NCBI GenBank assembly: GCA_051745395.1
Contig: JBNJEA010000009.1
Coordinates: 1 to 41,163, forward strand
Direction of reading: 5' to 3'
Origin: JBNJEA01 sp051745395
GTDB lineage: Bacteria > Desulfobacterota > Desulfobacteria > Desulfobacterales > Desulfosalsimonadaceae
Length of the DNA stretch: 41,163 nucleotides
The first letter of the stretch is position 1. Every line of letters begins with the position of its first letter. The notes below the pieces were generated by a model. The model ran no database searches. It had not been told where the DNA came from and saw only the letters and a program-made list of their open reading frames with translations. Of the stretch, positions 1 through 7,771 are shown piece after piece. A program made the position numbers and the translations under genes.

Positions 1-50
1 GAATAAAAAGCCTACCGATGATACGCTGGCGCGGGAAAGTTCGAAGTAAC

Positions 51-140
51 TTGAGGTTTAAGGTTCGAGGTTTGAGGTTTGAGGTTCGAGGTTTGAGGAC
101 TGAGGTTTGAGGTTGGGGGTATGAGGTTGGGGGTATGAGG
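51..140. repeat. Degenerate GAGGTTT heptad tandem repeat
   Basis: About a dozen imperfect copies of a 7-base unit (TTGAGGT, TTCGAGG, then GGGGTATGAGG) run without interruption. The preceding sequence AAGTAACTTGAGGTTTA (44-60) recurs inverted with one change at 21407-21423, next to similar heptads, so this is a dispersed repeat family. It lies beyond the terminator of the heat-shock gene and no open frame uses it convincingly. Its function is unknown. Confidence 0.75.
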
Positions 141-174
141 GTGCGTGTAAGCTTTCTGGCTGAATGAAGGGCAT

Positions 175-215
175 AAAAAAAACCCGGACGCGTGTGGGCG
201 CGTCCGGGTTTTTTT
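175..215 (-). terminator. Intrinsic terminator of the hsp20 gene
   Basis: A perfect 12-bp stem (AACCCGGACGCG, 181-192, pairing with 199-210) closes a 6-base loop. It is flanked by an A-run on one side and a T-run on the other, so it can terminate in both directions. It begins about 30 bases after the stop codon of the small heat-shock protein gene. Confidence 0.9.
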
Positions 216-242
216 GGTTTTCACAGCAGGGTGAAAGTGCTG

Positions 243-680
243 TTACTTGACTTCGATTTTTTTGGTCTGGCTTTCCTCGGTTTTGGGAACCGTGACCTTC
301 AAGACGCCGTCTTCAAAATGGGCGTCAATTTTGTCCGGATCCACGTTGTCGGGCAGCGTAAATGCCCGCTGGAACTTGCCGTAAAACCGCTCCCGACGAT
401 AATAGTTCTCCTCATTGACGTCCTCGTCGTAGTTGCGTTCTCCGCTTAACGTCAAAATATTGTTGCGGACATCAATGGAAATATCGTCTTTTTTCACGCC
501 CGGCAGTTCCGCCCGGATTTCAATGGCATTGTCCTTTTCAAAGGTATCCACAGAGGGCTGCCAGTTCATGATGCCCAAATCCTGTCTTTCCGTGCTGGGC
601 AGCATATCATCAAACAACCGATTGATCCGATCCTGCAAGGTAGGCAGTGTTGTCCACGGATTGGTTCTTATCAGTGCCAT
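243..680 (-). CDS. Small heat-shock protein, Hsp20/alpha-crystallin family
   Basis: This is an ATP-independent cytoplasmic holdase that binds unfolding proteins and keeps them refoldable. The protein has 145 residues, the usual bacterial length. A short N-terminal arm (about 1-40) is followed by an alpha-crystallin domain (about 41-140), with the PGV turn near residue 60 and the family signature G-V-L at 125-127 inside FEDGVLKVTVPK. The C-terminal tail is short and has no clear I-x-I motif. The start is well set: AAAAAGGAGG lies 7 bases before the ATG. It stands alone with its own terminator. A weak sigma-70-like promoter lies at 738-765; no convincing sigma-32 or CIRCE element was found, so heat control is not shown by the sequence. 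Confidence 0.95.
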   Translation of the reverse strand: MALIRTNPWTTLPTLQDRINRLFDDMLPSTERQDLGIMNWQPSVDTFEKDNAIEIRAELPGVKKDDISIDVRNNILTLSGERNYDEDVNEENYYRRERFYGKFQRAFTLPDNVDPDKIDAHFEDGVLKVTVPKTEESQTKKIEVK

Positions 681-737
681 AACAACACCTCCTTTTTAAT
701 TATTTGTTATTTTTCCTTATCCTTACCTTTCAATTTC

Positions 738-765
738 AAAATAAACATCCTGAAACGGTATGCAA
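738..765 (-). promoter_or_regulatory. Possible sigma-70 promoter of hsp20
   Basis: On the minus strand TTGCAT (765-760) is separated by 16 bases from TATTTT (743-738), 58 bases before the start codon. The match is moderate, and the AT-rich setting makes chance matches likely. Confidence 0.35.
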
Positions 766-784
766 GGGTAAAAAATCACATTAA

Positions 785-1246
785 TTAATCCCATTGCAGG
801 ATCTCATTTTCATACATGTGTTCAATCTTGTGTTTGTGCTTTTTTTCCTCGCCGGCAAGAAACGCAAACACATCGGAAATGCGGGCATCACCGCACCGAT
901 TCTGCCAGGCGGCATAAAAAGCATACGCCTTTTCCTCTTTTTTCATGGCCATGGCCAGCGCCTCCTGATAGCCCATCTCCGGGGAAAAGGCCACATCCAC
1001 CAGGTAGTCGCCTACATGCAGGTCCGTTGCCCCTTCCGGCGCAATCACGGCCGCATCACTGATATCGAGGTCTGCGAGCAACTGCCGGTGATAGGCTTCC
1101 TCGTCGGCCATTTCCCGGAAAAATTCCTTCACCCCCGGATTTTTTGCGCGCCCCATGCACTGCAAATAAAATTCCCGGGCTTTTTCCTCCCGATCAATGG
1201 CAAATTTTACCGCATCCGCAATGGAACGGCACTGCGTGTTGGCCAT
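785..1246 (-). CDS. Ferritin-like diiron protein, rubrerythrin family
   Basis: This 153-residue protein is predicted to be a four-helix bundle carrying a carboxylate-bridged diiron site. Paired motifs are visible: E20/E21 in the first helix, E50-x2-H53, E104/E105, and E134-x2-H137. These are the ligands expected of the rubrerythrin/erythrin group. There is no C-terminal rubredoxin domain, so it is a short erythrin-type member. In anaerobes such proteins are linked to peroxide removal or iron handling; which applies here is not shown. GGGAGGG precedes the ATG by 6 bases. It follows the 70-aa gene by 28 bases on the same strand and probably shares its mRNA. Confidence 0.85.
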   Translation of the reverse strand: MANTQCRSIADAVKFAIDREEKAREFYLQCMGRAKNPGVKEFFREMADEEAYHRQLLADLDISDAAVIAPEGATDLHVGDYLVDVAFSPEMGYQEALAMAMKKEEKAYAFYAAWQNRCGDARISDVFAFLAGEEKKHKHKIEHMYENEILQWD

Positions 1247-1274
1247 GGCAATCCCTCCCGTCCTCGTTATGTCT

Positions 1275-1487
1275 CTATTGGTCTAACACCCGGATACAGT
1301 CCTGGGGAAACCGAAAGGTCCCCTTTTCATCCAGGCTGACCTCGATTAAGGCATCGGGATCGTTCTTGCTGGTGTCCGGATCGACGATAATCCCGTGCAT
1401 GCCGATAAATTCATTCATGTAGGCTTCCCAGCTTTCATCATTGGATCGCTGAAAAATCTCGACTTTCTGGCCCTGGCGAAATACCAT
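1275..1487 (-). CDS. Small 70-aa protein, beta-rich, unknown function
   Basis: No family is recognised with confidence. The protein starts with a hydrophobic-charged pattern (VFRQGQKVEIF), then a G-I-I-V-D strand, then an I-E-V-S-L-D strand, which suggests a small SH3-like beta barrel. It has no signal peptide or membrane segment. GGGAGGG ends 6 bases before the ATG, which supports translation. It lies 28 bases upstream of the ferritin-like gene in the same direction, so the two are probably co-transcribed. Its 5' side abuts the long palindrome at 1544-1722. Confidence 0.7.
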   Translation of the reverse strand: MVFRQGQKVEIFQRSNDESWEAYMNEFIGMHGIIVDPDTSKNDPDALIEVSLDEKGTFRFPQDCIRVLDQ

Positions 1488-1543
1488 TTACGCCCTCCCG
1501 CATTATCAAATTTGTTTAAAAGTACAGCATCATGGCACAGGGA

Positions 1544-1722
1544 GGCCGGCCGATGGGGCTGTCCGAGCGAACATTGGAATCTGTTTTGAAATGCTTCATG
1601 ATGAAGCGGCGCCATAGCATCGCCGATTGTTTGAGCGAAGCGAGTTTCGGCGATGCGGCGACGCGAATCATAGAAGCATCAAAACAGATTCCAGTTCGCG
1701 AGGATAGCCTCATCGGCCGGCC
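1544..1722. repeat. 179-bp imperfect palindrome (long hairpin element)
   Basis: The two ends are exact inverted copies (GGCCGGCCGATG at 1544-1555, CATCGGCCGGCC at 1711-1722). Complementarity then runs inward almost the whole way: GGAATCTGTTTTG near 1576-1588 pairs with CAAAACAGATTCC at 1680-1692, and GCATCGCCGA (1617-1626) pairs with TCGGCGATGC (1647-1656) around a 20-base loop. A few small bulges and substitutions interrupt the arms. It lies between the end of the GltD-like gene and the start of the 70-aa gene, both on the minus strand. As RNA it would form a single rod about 80 bp long. No open frame of note lies inside. Confidence 0.85.
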
Positions 1723-1746
1723 GGTTTGTGTTGCCTAAAAAGCTCT

Positions 1747-3906
1747 CTACCACGGCGGCCGGATTTCCGCGTGCTGCTGCCCGGTCTGCTGCCGGGCGCA
1801 ATCCAGGCAAATCCGCTGGCCCTCGAAAGCCGGGCTGATTTTTTCCACCCGGCGCATGATATAGTCGTGGTAGCGGGCCGGGCCGAGCACGGCGCTGCAA
1901 TACTGGCAGTATTCGAGTTTAAGCCGGTTTAACACCGTGCCGCACAGCGACAGGATGCGCTCGCCGTCTTTATCCTCCATCTGCATCGCATTGGTCGGGC
2001 AGTTGGCAGCACACGCCCCGCAGGCGATGCAACGTTCGGCCGTTATTTTTAAATCCGTGGGCCCCGGATGGTCAAAGTCCATATAACCGAGCACCAGGGC
2101 CTCAATGCCCATCTGGTCCCGGCAGATTTCCACGCAGCGGCCGCAACGGATGCAGACGTCACAGCGCAGGCAGCGCTTGGTTTCATTCTGCGCCTGGGTG
2201 TCGTCATAGCCGAGCCGCACCTGCTGAAAGGTAATCCGGCGGCGTTCATTTCCGAGCAGCGGCATTTCCGGCCGCTTTAAATCCATTTTCAGCGTGGCCG
2301 GCACCGTAGTCGATTCCATGCGGCCGCGGCGAACCGGCGCCGGCGGCAGCGTGGGCTGGGCAATGCCTTCCAGGTGCCGGTGGATGGCCGTTGCAGCCTT
2401 CTTTCCGCCGGATATGGCCTCCACAACCGTGGCCGGGCCGGTGACGGCATCGCCCACGGCAAACACGCCGGCCTGACCGGTCTGCATGCTCACCGTATCG
2501 ACCCGGATGGTGTTGCGCCGGGTCCAGTTGACCGTCTTGAAATCATCGACGCCGTCGGCCTGCACTTCCTGCCCGATGGCCGGGATAATGGCATCCACGG
2601 GCAGTTCATAGTCACTGCCCTCCACGGGCACGGGCCGCTGCCGGCCGGATTCATCGGGTTCGCTCAATTCCGCCCGCATGCAGACCATCGCCGTGACCCG
2701 GCCGTCTTCGCCCCGGACCGCCTTGGGGATGGTCAGAAAGGAAAAGTCGATGCCCTCTTCCTCGGCTTCGACCACCTCTTCCTGATGGGCCGGCATTTCG
2801 GCATGGGAGCGTCGGTACAGGATGGTAACTTCGCGTGCGCCCAGGCGCAGCGACGTCCGGGCGGCATCTAAGGCCACGTTGCCGCCGCCGACCACGGCGA
2901 CCCGGCGGCCGGGTACACGGTGATCGCCCAGGCTGACCCGCCGCAGAAAATCCACGGCCGGAATCACTTCCGGAAAGTCGTCTTCCCCCGGAATCATCAG
3001 TTTGTAAGAACCGTGGGCCCCGATGGCCAAAAGATAGGCCTGGTAGCCTTCGGCATCAAGCTCGGAAATGGTGACATCCTTTCCAACGCGTGTGTTTAAG
3101 CGGATCTTTACGCCCAGATCTTCGATCATGGCCACTTCGCGGTCAATGACCTCACGCGGCAGCCGGTATCGGGGAATACCCACCATCATCATGCCGCCGG
3201 CCACCGGCAACGAATCAATGACCGTGACCCGGTACCCCCGGAGTGCCAGGTAATAGGCAGCGGTAAGCCCGCCGGGACCGGCCCCGATCACACAGACCTT
3301 TCGGCCGTTGTCCGGCAACTGGGGCGGATTGACATACCGGCCCGCCGACATGGCCTTTTCTGCGGCAACCCCCTTTAAATCCATGATGGCGATTGAATGG
3401 TCCATGCGGCCCCGCACACACATGAACTCGCAGGGGTGGGTGCAGATCAGCCCGCAAATCCAGGGAAACGGGTTGTCGCGCCGGATGATTTCAACGGCCT
3501 CGGCGTACCGGCCCTCGCCGATCAGGGTAATATAGGTCGGAATATCGATGCCGGCCGGACAGGCCATCTGGCACGGTGCCGGGGTCAACATCGGGCAATG
3601 CCCCGTGGGGCAGTTGTGGGTGCGGATGTGGCTGAAAAAGACCTCCCGGTTTTTTTCGACATGGTCGCGGACCTGTTCGCCCACCTGGCGGCATTCCGGG
3701 GTCAGCGCTTCTGAAATTAAGATATCGGCCAGTTCCAGGATGCTGTCGTAATGGGCCTCGCCGGCGCGCCCCTGGGCCACGTCGTGGACCAGGTCAAAAA
3801 TTTCAGAAACCTTCTGCCGGCAGCGCGGATGGGTCAGGGCCGCGGATTGCAGGTTATCGCGCAGCCACTGGTGAATCGATTTCACACTGCAGATTTGTAT
3901 GCTCAT
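1747..3906 (-). CDS. GltD-like FAD/NAD(P) oxidoreductase with extra 4Fe-4S clusters
   Basis: The protein has 719 residues. It has an N-terminal helical part (1-95), then a GltD-type cysteine region (C112, C116, C151, C155, C159, C163). An FAD Rossmann motif V-I-G-A-G-P-G-G (about 207-213) and a second nucleotide fold V-A-V-V-G-G-G-N-V-A (about 340) follow. The C-terminus adds ferredoxin clusters (CLRCDVCIRCGRCVEIC and CIACGACAANCP) and further paired cysteines (CQYC, CLDC). Relatives pass electrons between NAD(P)H and ferredoxin-like partners. As the last gene of the molybdoenzyme operon, 15 bases after the ferredoxin subunit, it probably supplies electrons to that enzyme. It is unlikely to be true glutamate synthase: no GltB is nearby, and the clusters exceed those of GltD. 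Confidence 0.88.
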   Translation of the reverse strand: MSIQICSVKSIHQWLRDNLQSAALTHPRCRQKVSEIFDLVHDVAQGRAGEAHYDSILELADILISEALTPECRQVGEQVRDHVEKNREVFFSHIRTHNCPTGHCPMLTPAPCQMACPAGIDIPTYITLIGEGRYAEAVEIIRRDNPFPWICGLICTHPCEFMCVRGRMDHSIAIMDLKGVAAEKAMSAGRYVNPPQLPDNGRKVCVIGAGPGGLTAAYYLALRGYRVTVIDSLPVAGGMMMVGIPRYRLPREVIDREVAMIEDLGVKIRLNTRVGKDVTISELDAEGYQAYLLAIGAHGSYKLMIPGEDDFPEVIPAVDFLRRVSLGDHRVPGRRVAVVGGGNVALDAARTSLRLGAREVTILYRRSHAEMPAHQEEVVEAEEEGIDFSFLTIPKAVRGEDGRVTAMVCMRAELSEPDESGRQRPVPVEGSDYELPVDAIIPAIGQEVQADGVDDFKTVNWTRRNTIRVDTVSMQTGQAGVFAVGDAVTGPATVVEAISGGKKAATAIHRHLEGIAQPTLPPAPVRRGRMESTTVPATLKMDLKRPEMPLLGNERRRITFQQVRLGYDDTQAQNETKRCLRCDVCIRCGRCVEICRDQMGIEALVLGYMDFDHPGPTDLKITAERCIACGACAANCPTNAMQMEDKDGERILSLCGTVLNRLKLEYCQYCSAVLGPARYHDYIMRRVEKISPAFEGQRICLDCARQQTGQQHAEIRPPW

Positions 3907-3921
3907 AATAAATGCCTGCCT

Positions 3922-4431
3922 TTAATTAAACAAGTCCCCGGCCTGGGCCCGGGCATGACGCTCGCGGCGTACCTCCGGAATTTCATCCGGCGTGCCGAAA
4001 TAAAGGCACTGCGTGGGACAAACCGTCACGCAAGCCGGCTTCAGCCCCGCTTCAACCCGGTCATGACAAAAATCGCATTTAACGGCCTTCCGGTTTTGGG
4101 GCTCCCACTGGGGCGCCCCCCACGGGCAGGCAGACATGCAGGCCTTGCAGCCGACGCATTTGTCCTTATCGACTGTGACAATGCCGTCATCGGGACTCTG
4201 CAGCATCGCCCCGGTAGGACATGCCGCCACGCACCAAGGATTTTCACAATGAAAACAAGGCATAAACGTAAAGGCCATCTTCGGCAGCGACCCCACCCAC
4301 CTGGGCCCGATGGTGACGACCATGCCGGGAAACGGCCCCCGGGGCAGATCCTGCCGGCTCTTGCAGGCCACCACGCAGGCCTGACAGCCGATACACTTTT
4401 GCTGATCCTGGAAAAGAAAATATTTACTCAT
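3922..4431 (-). CDS. Four-cluster ferredoxin subunit of molybdoenzyme (DmsB/PhsB type)
   Basis: This 169-residue electron-transfer subunit has the classical sixteen cysteines: C13/16/19/23, C59/62/67/71, C92/95/98/102 and C119/122/134/138, enough for four 4Fe-4S clusters. The ACPWGAPQW segment after the third group is typical of DmsB, PhsB and NrfC relatives. The start was set at MSKYF because AGGAG lies 8 bases upstream; the frame is open 13 codons further but has no ribosome site there. There is no Tat signal, in keeping with a cytoplasmic catalytic partner encoded just upstream. A strong hairpin separates the two genes. Confidence 0.93.
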   Translation of the reverse strand: MSKYFLFQDQQKCIGCQACVVACKSRQDLPRGPFPGMVVTIGPRWVGSLPKMAFTFMPCFHCENPWCVAACPTGAMLQSPDDGIVTVDKDKCVGCKACMSACPWGAPQWEPQNRKAVKCDFCHDRVEAGLKPACVTVCPTQCLYFGTPDEIPEVRRERHARAQAGDLFN

Positions 4432-4464
4432 TTCAACCACTCCTGACGCGTTTTTAAAGAGGAA

Positions 4465-4500
4465 TCGCATGGGCGGAGACCCCGTCTTCCGCCCATGCGA
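4465..4500 (-). other. Intercistronic hairpin between molybdoenzyme and ferredoxin genes
   Basis: A perfect 13-bp inverted repeat (TCGCATGGGCGGA at 4465-4477, complement at 4488-4500) surrounds a 10-base loop. It lies in the 140-base gap between the two cistrons. On the minus strand the descending arm is followed by CTCTTTAAAAACG rather than a straight U-run. An mRNA processing or stability element, or a leaky terminator, fits better than a full stop. Confidence 0.7.
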
Positions 4501-4571
4501 CAGAGGAGATGAAGCATGTCGTCTTCACCGTATATTCCCCTTTTTCAAGGAGAAACTGTATAAACCGTGTC

Positions 4572-6671
4572 TTATTCATCCGTACGGGCCAACGGCCGGA
4601 CTTCGACAAAGGTTTCATGCAATCCCGGGCTGCCGCCGACGGTATCGCTGATGTTTTCCATCAATGCGGAATCCGATATCCCCCGGTTATAGCAGCGGGC
4701 GGCCTGCGGCACCTGATGGCCGAAGCCGTGGAGCAGAAACACGCACTCCGGGCGGATGCCGTCGGTGACTTTTACCGGAATGATCCCGGAGGCCTGCCCG
4801 GAGACGACCTCAACCGTGTCATTGTCGCGGATGCCGAGTTTTTCGGCGGCCGCCGCGTTGATCCAGAGGGGGTTTTGGTCGACGAGTTCATTTAAATACA
4901 GGTTGTTCTGGGTCGACACGTGCGTATGCGCCGCGCATCTGCCCACCACCAGCCGGAACCGATCTTTCTTTTCCGCGGATTTGGGCGAAGAATAGGCCGG
5001 AAAAGAGGGATAACCGGCATTTTCAAGCAACGAAGACACCAGTTCGATCTTTTCCGACGGGGTTTTAAACTTCAGGCCATTGTCGCGGTCCCACATGATT
5101 TTCTTGTCCGTATAGGCCACAAAGCCCTTTTTCCGGAAATCCTCCATGGTAAAGCCGGTGGGCTCCAACTGCCAGCCGACGAGTTGCTCCACGGTTTCAT
5201 AGGGAAAGTACTGACCGATGTCTAAACGCCGGGCAAGCTGCTGCAAAATCTCCGGGCCGGGCCGCGTATCATAACGGGGGCTGACCGCCTGCCGGCGCAG
5301 AAAAATCTGCGGCTTCGGACCATTTGCCGGCTGGGGGCTATCCATGCGCTCCAGGTATGTCGATTCCGGTAAAATCACGTCCGAATACCACGCGATATCG
5401 CTGTAATTGATATCGATGGCCACGATCAGATCCAGCTTGTCCAAAGCCTTGCGGGTCTGATTGGTATCGGGTATCGACATAAGCGGGTCAAACCGGTAGG
5501 CGATCATGGCCTTGAGCGGATAGGGGTCCTCGCGTAACACTGCCGTCGGCAGCATCTGCCCGAGGCCGTGGTTGGCGTCGGCGATGGGCCATTGCTGCGT
5601 GCCCGCCTTGTCAAAACGAATATCGTCGACCTTGGGCAACTCCTGGTCGGTGAGTTTGCGAACCGGCTTTTTGCCGACTTCCCCCGGCCCCTTTTTGAAA
5701 AACAGGCCGCCTTCGGATTCGATGCTGCCCATCAGGGCATTTAAGATCAAAATGGAGCGGCGGAAATGGATCTCGTTGGTATGACTGGCCGAGCGATAGC
5801 CGGTATGGAAAATCACGTTCGGCTTGTCCGCGCTGATTTCCCGGGCAAACGCCACGATCTGCCCGGCCGGGATGCCGGTTTCGGTTTCGGCCCACTGCGG
5901 GGTGTAGGCCGCCACAAAGTGCTTTAATTCCTCAAAGCCCTCGACCCATTTGGACACGAATTTTTCATCGTAGAGGCCTTCGGAAATAATGACCTGCATC
6001 AGGGCATAATTTAAGGCCAGATCCGTGCCGGGCTTGATCATCCAGTACCGGTCGGCCTTGCTGGCGGTCACCGTGACCCGGGGGTCGATATAGGTCAGTT
6101 TCGCCCCCTTGTCCCGGGCCCGGGTGATCTGTCGGACCGGCTTGACCTGCAAAGACTCGAATATGTTTCGGCCGTAGAGGACCAGGTGCCGCGTGTTGGC
6201 GTAATCAAAACCGATCTGCCCGTCCGTGTAGCCAAACATTGAACGGCAGGCGGTGTTGAGCGACCCCTTGCAGAGCGAATCATGGGTGAAGTGATTGGGC
6301 GACCCGATGGCCCGCATAAAGGTCTTGCTGATATGTGTGCTGAGCTGGGTGCGTTCGCCGAGCACGACGCTGCGCCCGCCGTAGACCTCGATGACGTCTT
6401 TTAGCTTTTCCGCCACATAGCCGAGGGCCTCTTCCCAGGAAGCCTGCCGCCATTGTCCCGATCCCCGGGGGCCGCTCCGGATCATGGGGCCCTGGACGCG
6501 CTGGTCGTCATTGACCAGGGCCTTTCCGGCCGCCCCCTTGGGGCACAGGCTTCCCTCGATGCCGGCCACGTGGGGATTGCCTTCGATATATTGAACCTGC
6601 CCGCTTTCCACGGCCACCTTGATGGGGCAGCGGACCGAACACATGAAACACAAACTGTATATCTCCTGCAT
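4572..6671 (-). CDS. Molybdopterin oxidoreductase, PhsA/PsrA-like, cytoplasmic
   Basis: This 699-residue protein is a bis-MGD enzyme of the DMSO reductase family. The N-terminal 4Fe-4S motif is C8-x2-C11-x3-C15-x27-C43. The expected metal ligand is C134 in the H-D-S-L-C-K-G-S-L segment, as in thiosulfate/polysulfide reductases and related Cys-type enzymes. Motifs such as P-R-x-T-V-T-A-S-K-A-D and I-K-P-G-T-D-L-A-L follow the PhsA/PsrA pattern. Unlike most such enzymes it has no Tat signal, so it should stay in the cytoplasm. The operon (ferredoxin subunit, NAD(P)H-type oxidoreductase, TSUP transporter) suggests reduction of a sulfur oxyanion or polysulfide. Formate dehydrogenase or another substrate cannot be excluded from sequence alone. 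AGGAG lies 11 bases before the ATG. Confidence 0.9.
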   Translation of the reverse strand: MQEIYSLCFMCSVRCPIKVAVESGQVQYIEGNPHVAGIEGSLCPKGAAGKALVNDDQRVQGPMIRSGPRGSGQWRQASWEEALGYVAEKLKDVIEVYGGRSVVLGERTQLSTHISKTFMRAIGSPNHFTHDSLCKGSLNTACRSMFGYTDGQIGFDYANTRHLVLYGRNIFESLQVKPVRQITRARDKGAKLTYIDPRVTVTASKADRYWMIKPGTDLALNYALMQVIISEGLYDEKFVSKWVEGFEELKHFVAAYTPQWAETETGIPAGQIVAFAREISADKPNVIFHTGYRSASHTNEIHFRRSILILNALMGSIESEGGLFFKKGPGEVGKKPVRKLTDQELPKVDDIRFDKAGTQQWPIADANHGLGQMLPTAVLREDPYPLKAMIAYRFDPLMSIPDTNQTRKALDKLDLIVAIDINYSDIAWYSDVILPESTYLERMDSPQPANGPKPQIFLRRQAVSPRYDTRPGPEILQQLARRLDIGQYFPYETVEQLVGWQLEPTGFTMEDFRKKGFVAYTDKKIMWDRDNGLKFKTPSEKIELVSSLLENAGYPSFPAYSSPKSAEKKDRFRLVVGRCAAHTHVSTQNNLYLNELVDQNPLWINAAAAEKLGIRDNDTVEVVSGQASGIIPVKVTDGIRPECVFLLHGFGHQVPQAARCYNRGISDSALMENISDTVGGSPGLHETFVEVRPLARTDE

Positions 6672-6722
6672 AACGTAGAACTCCTGATATGAAAAGGCTT
6701 GAACTTTATACCTAAATTTCGG

Positions 6723-7154
6723 TTATACCCCTTTTGGAAGCGCCGCCTCATACCGCACCCGAAGCCATCTGCCGATGACGGCGCCGAGCAGGGCGCTGCC
6801 AGCCACTATCGCCAATACGGTTGCCGGGGTGTCGGCTGCAAAAAAATGCTGATTTACGGCAACCTGGATGGTTCCGGCGGCCAATGCAATGATTGCGCCG
6901 ACGCACAGGGACAACAGCAACAAAAGGCCCCTATGTAGCGATTGACGCTTTTCCATGAATTTGTATCCGCCGCTGATGCCGCAAAAACCGGAAATCCATG
7001 GCATCCAGGCCGCAAGCGCAACCGGGGAAAAAACCACCACCATGAAACCAATGGCCATCGTGCCGAAAATGCCCAGTGCAGCCCCCGAAACAACCGCAAA
7101 CCATTCCGGCACATAGAGATCGAGCCAATTCAGGAAGGTGTCTGTTGAAAACAT
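6723..7154 (-). CDS. Integral membrane protein, four predicted TM segments, unknown
   Basis: This 143-residue hydrophobic protein has membrane segments around residues 16-38, 44-62, 74-96 and 108-128, and a basic loop (KRQSLHR) between the second and third. No family is recognised. GAGGAG ends 6 bases before the ATG at 7154. Its first 25 bases overlap the 3' end of the preceding gene, which implies coupled translation. Placed between an Oxa1-like protein and the molybdoenzyme, it may belong to a membrane complex with the TSUP transporter; that is inference. Confidence 0.75.
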   Translation of the reverse strand: MFSTDTFLNWLDLYVPEWFAVVSGAALGIFGTMAIGFMVVVFSPVALAAWMPWISGFCGISGGYKFMEKRQSLHRGLLLLLSLCVGAIIALAAGTIQVAVNQHFFAADTPATVLAIVAGSALLGAVIGRWLRVRYEAALPKGV

Positions 7155-7744
7155 GCGGTCTCCTCGCTTTTTTTCCGGCCGTTTTTCCGGTGACTGACAA
7201 CACCGGAGACAATCACTGCCGTAAGATAGGTCACAAAAACACAGGCGACAAACCAGAACACGGCGCCGATCTGATACTGCTGCCCATTGACCCATGCCAG
7301 TTCAAACAGATACGCCTGACCAAACAGCCGCTCCAGCACTTCCGGGCGATAGGTGTAATTGACGTAAACCAGCAGGGAAAACACCGGCATGTACAACGTC
7401 AGCAGATTGTTTAAAAGGCCCTCGAAAAAAAAGTCGTAATAGGCCTTGTTCAACTGGCCGGAATCGATGGTTTTGCCCATTTGCCTGGCCGTTTCGAAAT
7501 CGGCGTCTTCGAGCCGGGTCACCTCCTGCTTGATGGCAAACCAGTACTCAAACTCGCGTTTTAACTCCCGGTAGCGCTTCGTCTTAAACCGGCGGGTCAG
7601 GGTCCGGGCCGCCATCGCGGTCGCCACCGCGATGGCGGCAATGGTTGCCGCAGGCCCGAAAACATGCAGCGGGCTGGTTGCGGCATAAATCCCGGCCTGT
7701 ATATATTGAATTGCGGAAAAAATCAGCATCCACAATGTATCCAT
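7130..7744 (-). CDS. Membrane protein resembling the Oxa1/DUF106 (EMC3-like) fold
   Basis: This 204-residue protein has an N-terminal membrane region (about 8-48). A charged helical stretch follows (about 49-95, K-R-Y-R-E-L-K-R-E-F...), then A-Y-Y-D-F-F-F-E-G-L-L-N-N-L-L-T-L-Y leading into two more membrane helices (about 108-130 and 155-178), and a basic tail. One TM helix, a cytoplasmic helical hairpin with an amphipathic lead-in and two TM helices is the layout of DUF106/EMC3/YidC-type proteins. The assignment rests on topology and sequence flavour only. It overlaps the next gene by 25 bases and follows the TSUP gene by 27, so it is firmly inside the operon. Confidence 0.6.
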   Translation of the reverse strand: MDTLWMLIFSAIQYIQAGIYAATSPLHVFGPAATIAAIAVATAMAARTLTRRFKTKRYRELKREFEYWFAIKQEVTRLEDADFETARQMGKTIDSGQLNKAYYDFFFEGLLNNLLTLYMPVFSLLVYVNYTYRPEVLERLFGQAYLFELAWVNGQQYQIGAVFWFVACVFVTYLTAVIVSGVVSHRKNGRKKSEETACFQQTPS

Positions 7745-7771
7745 ATACCCGTTCCTCCTCTGTTTCGGGCC

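Noticed and set aside
51..140. CRISPR-like array
   Set aside because: The units are 7 bases with no spacers; it is a simple tandem repeat.
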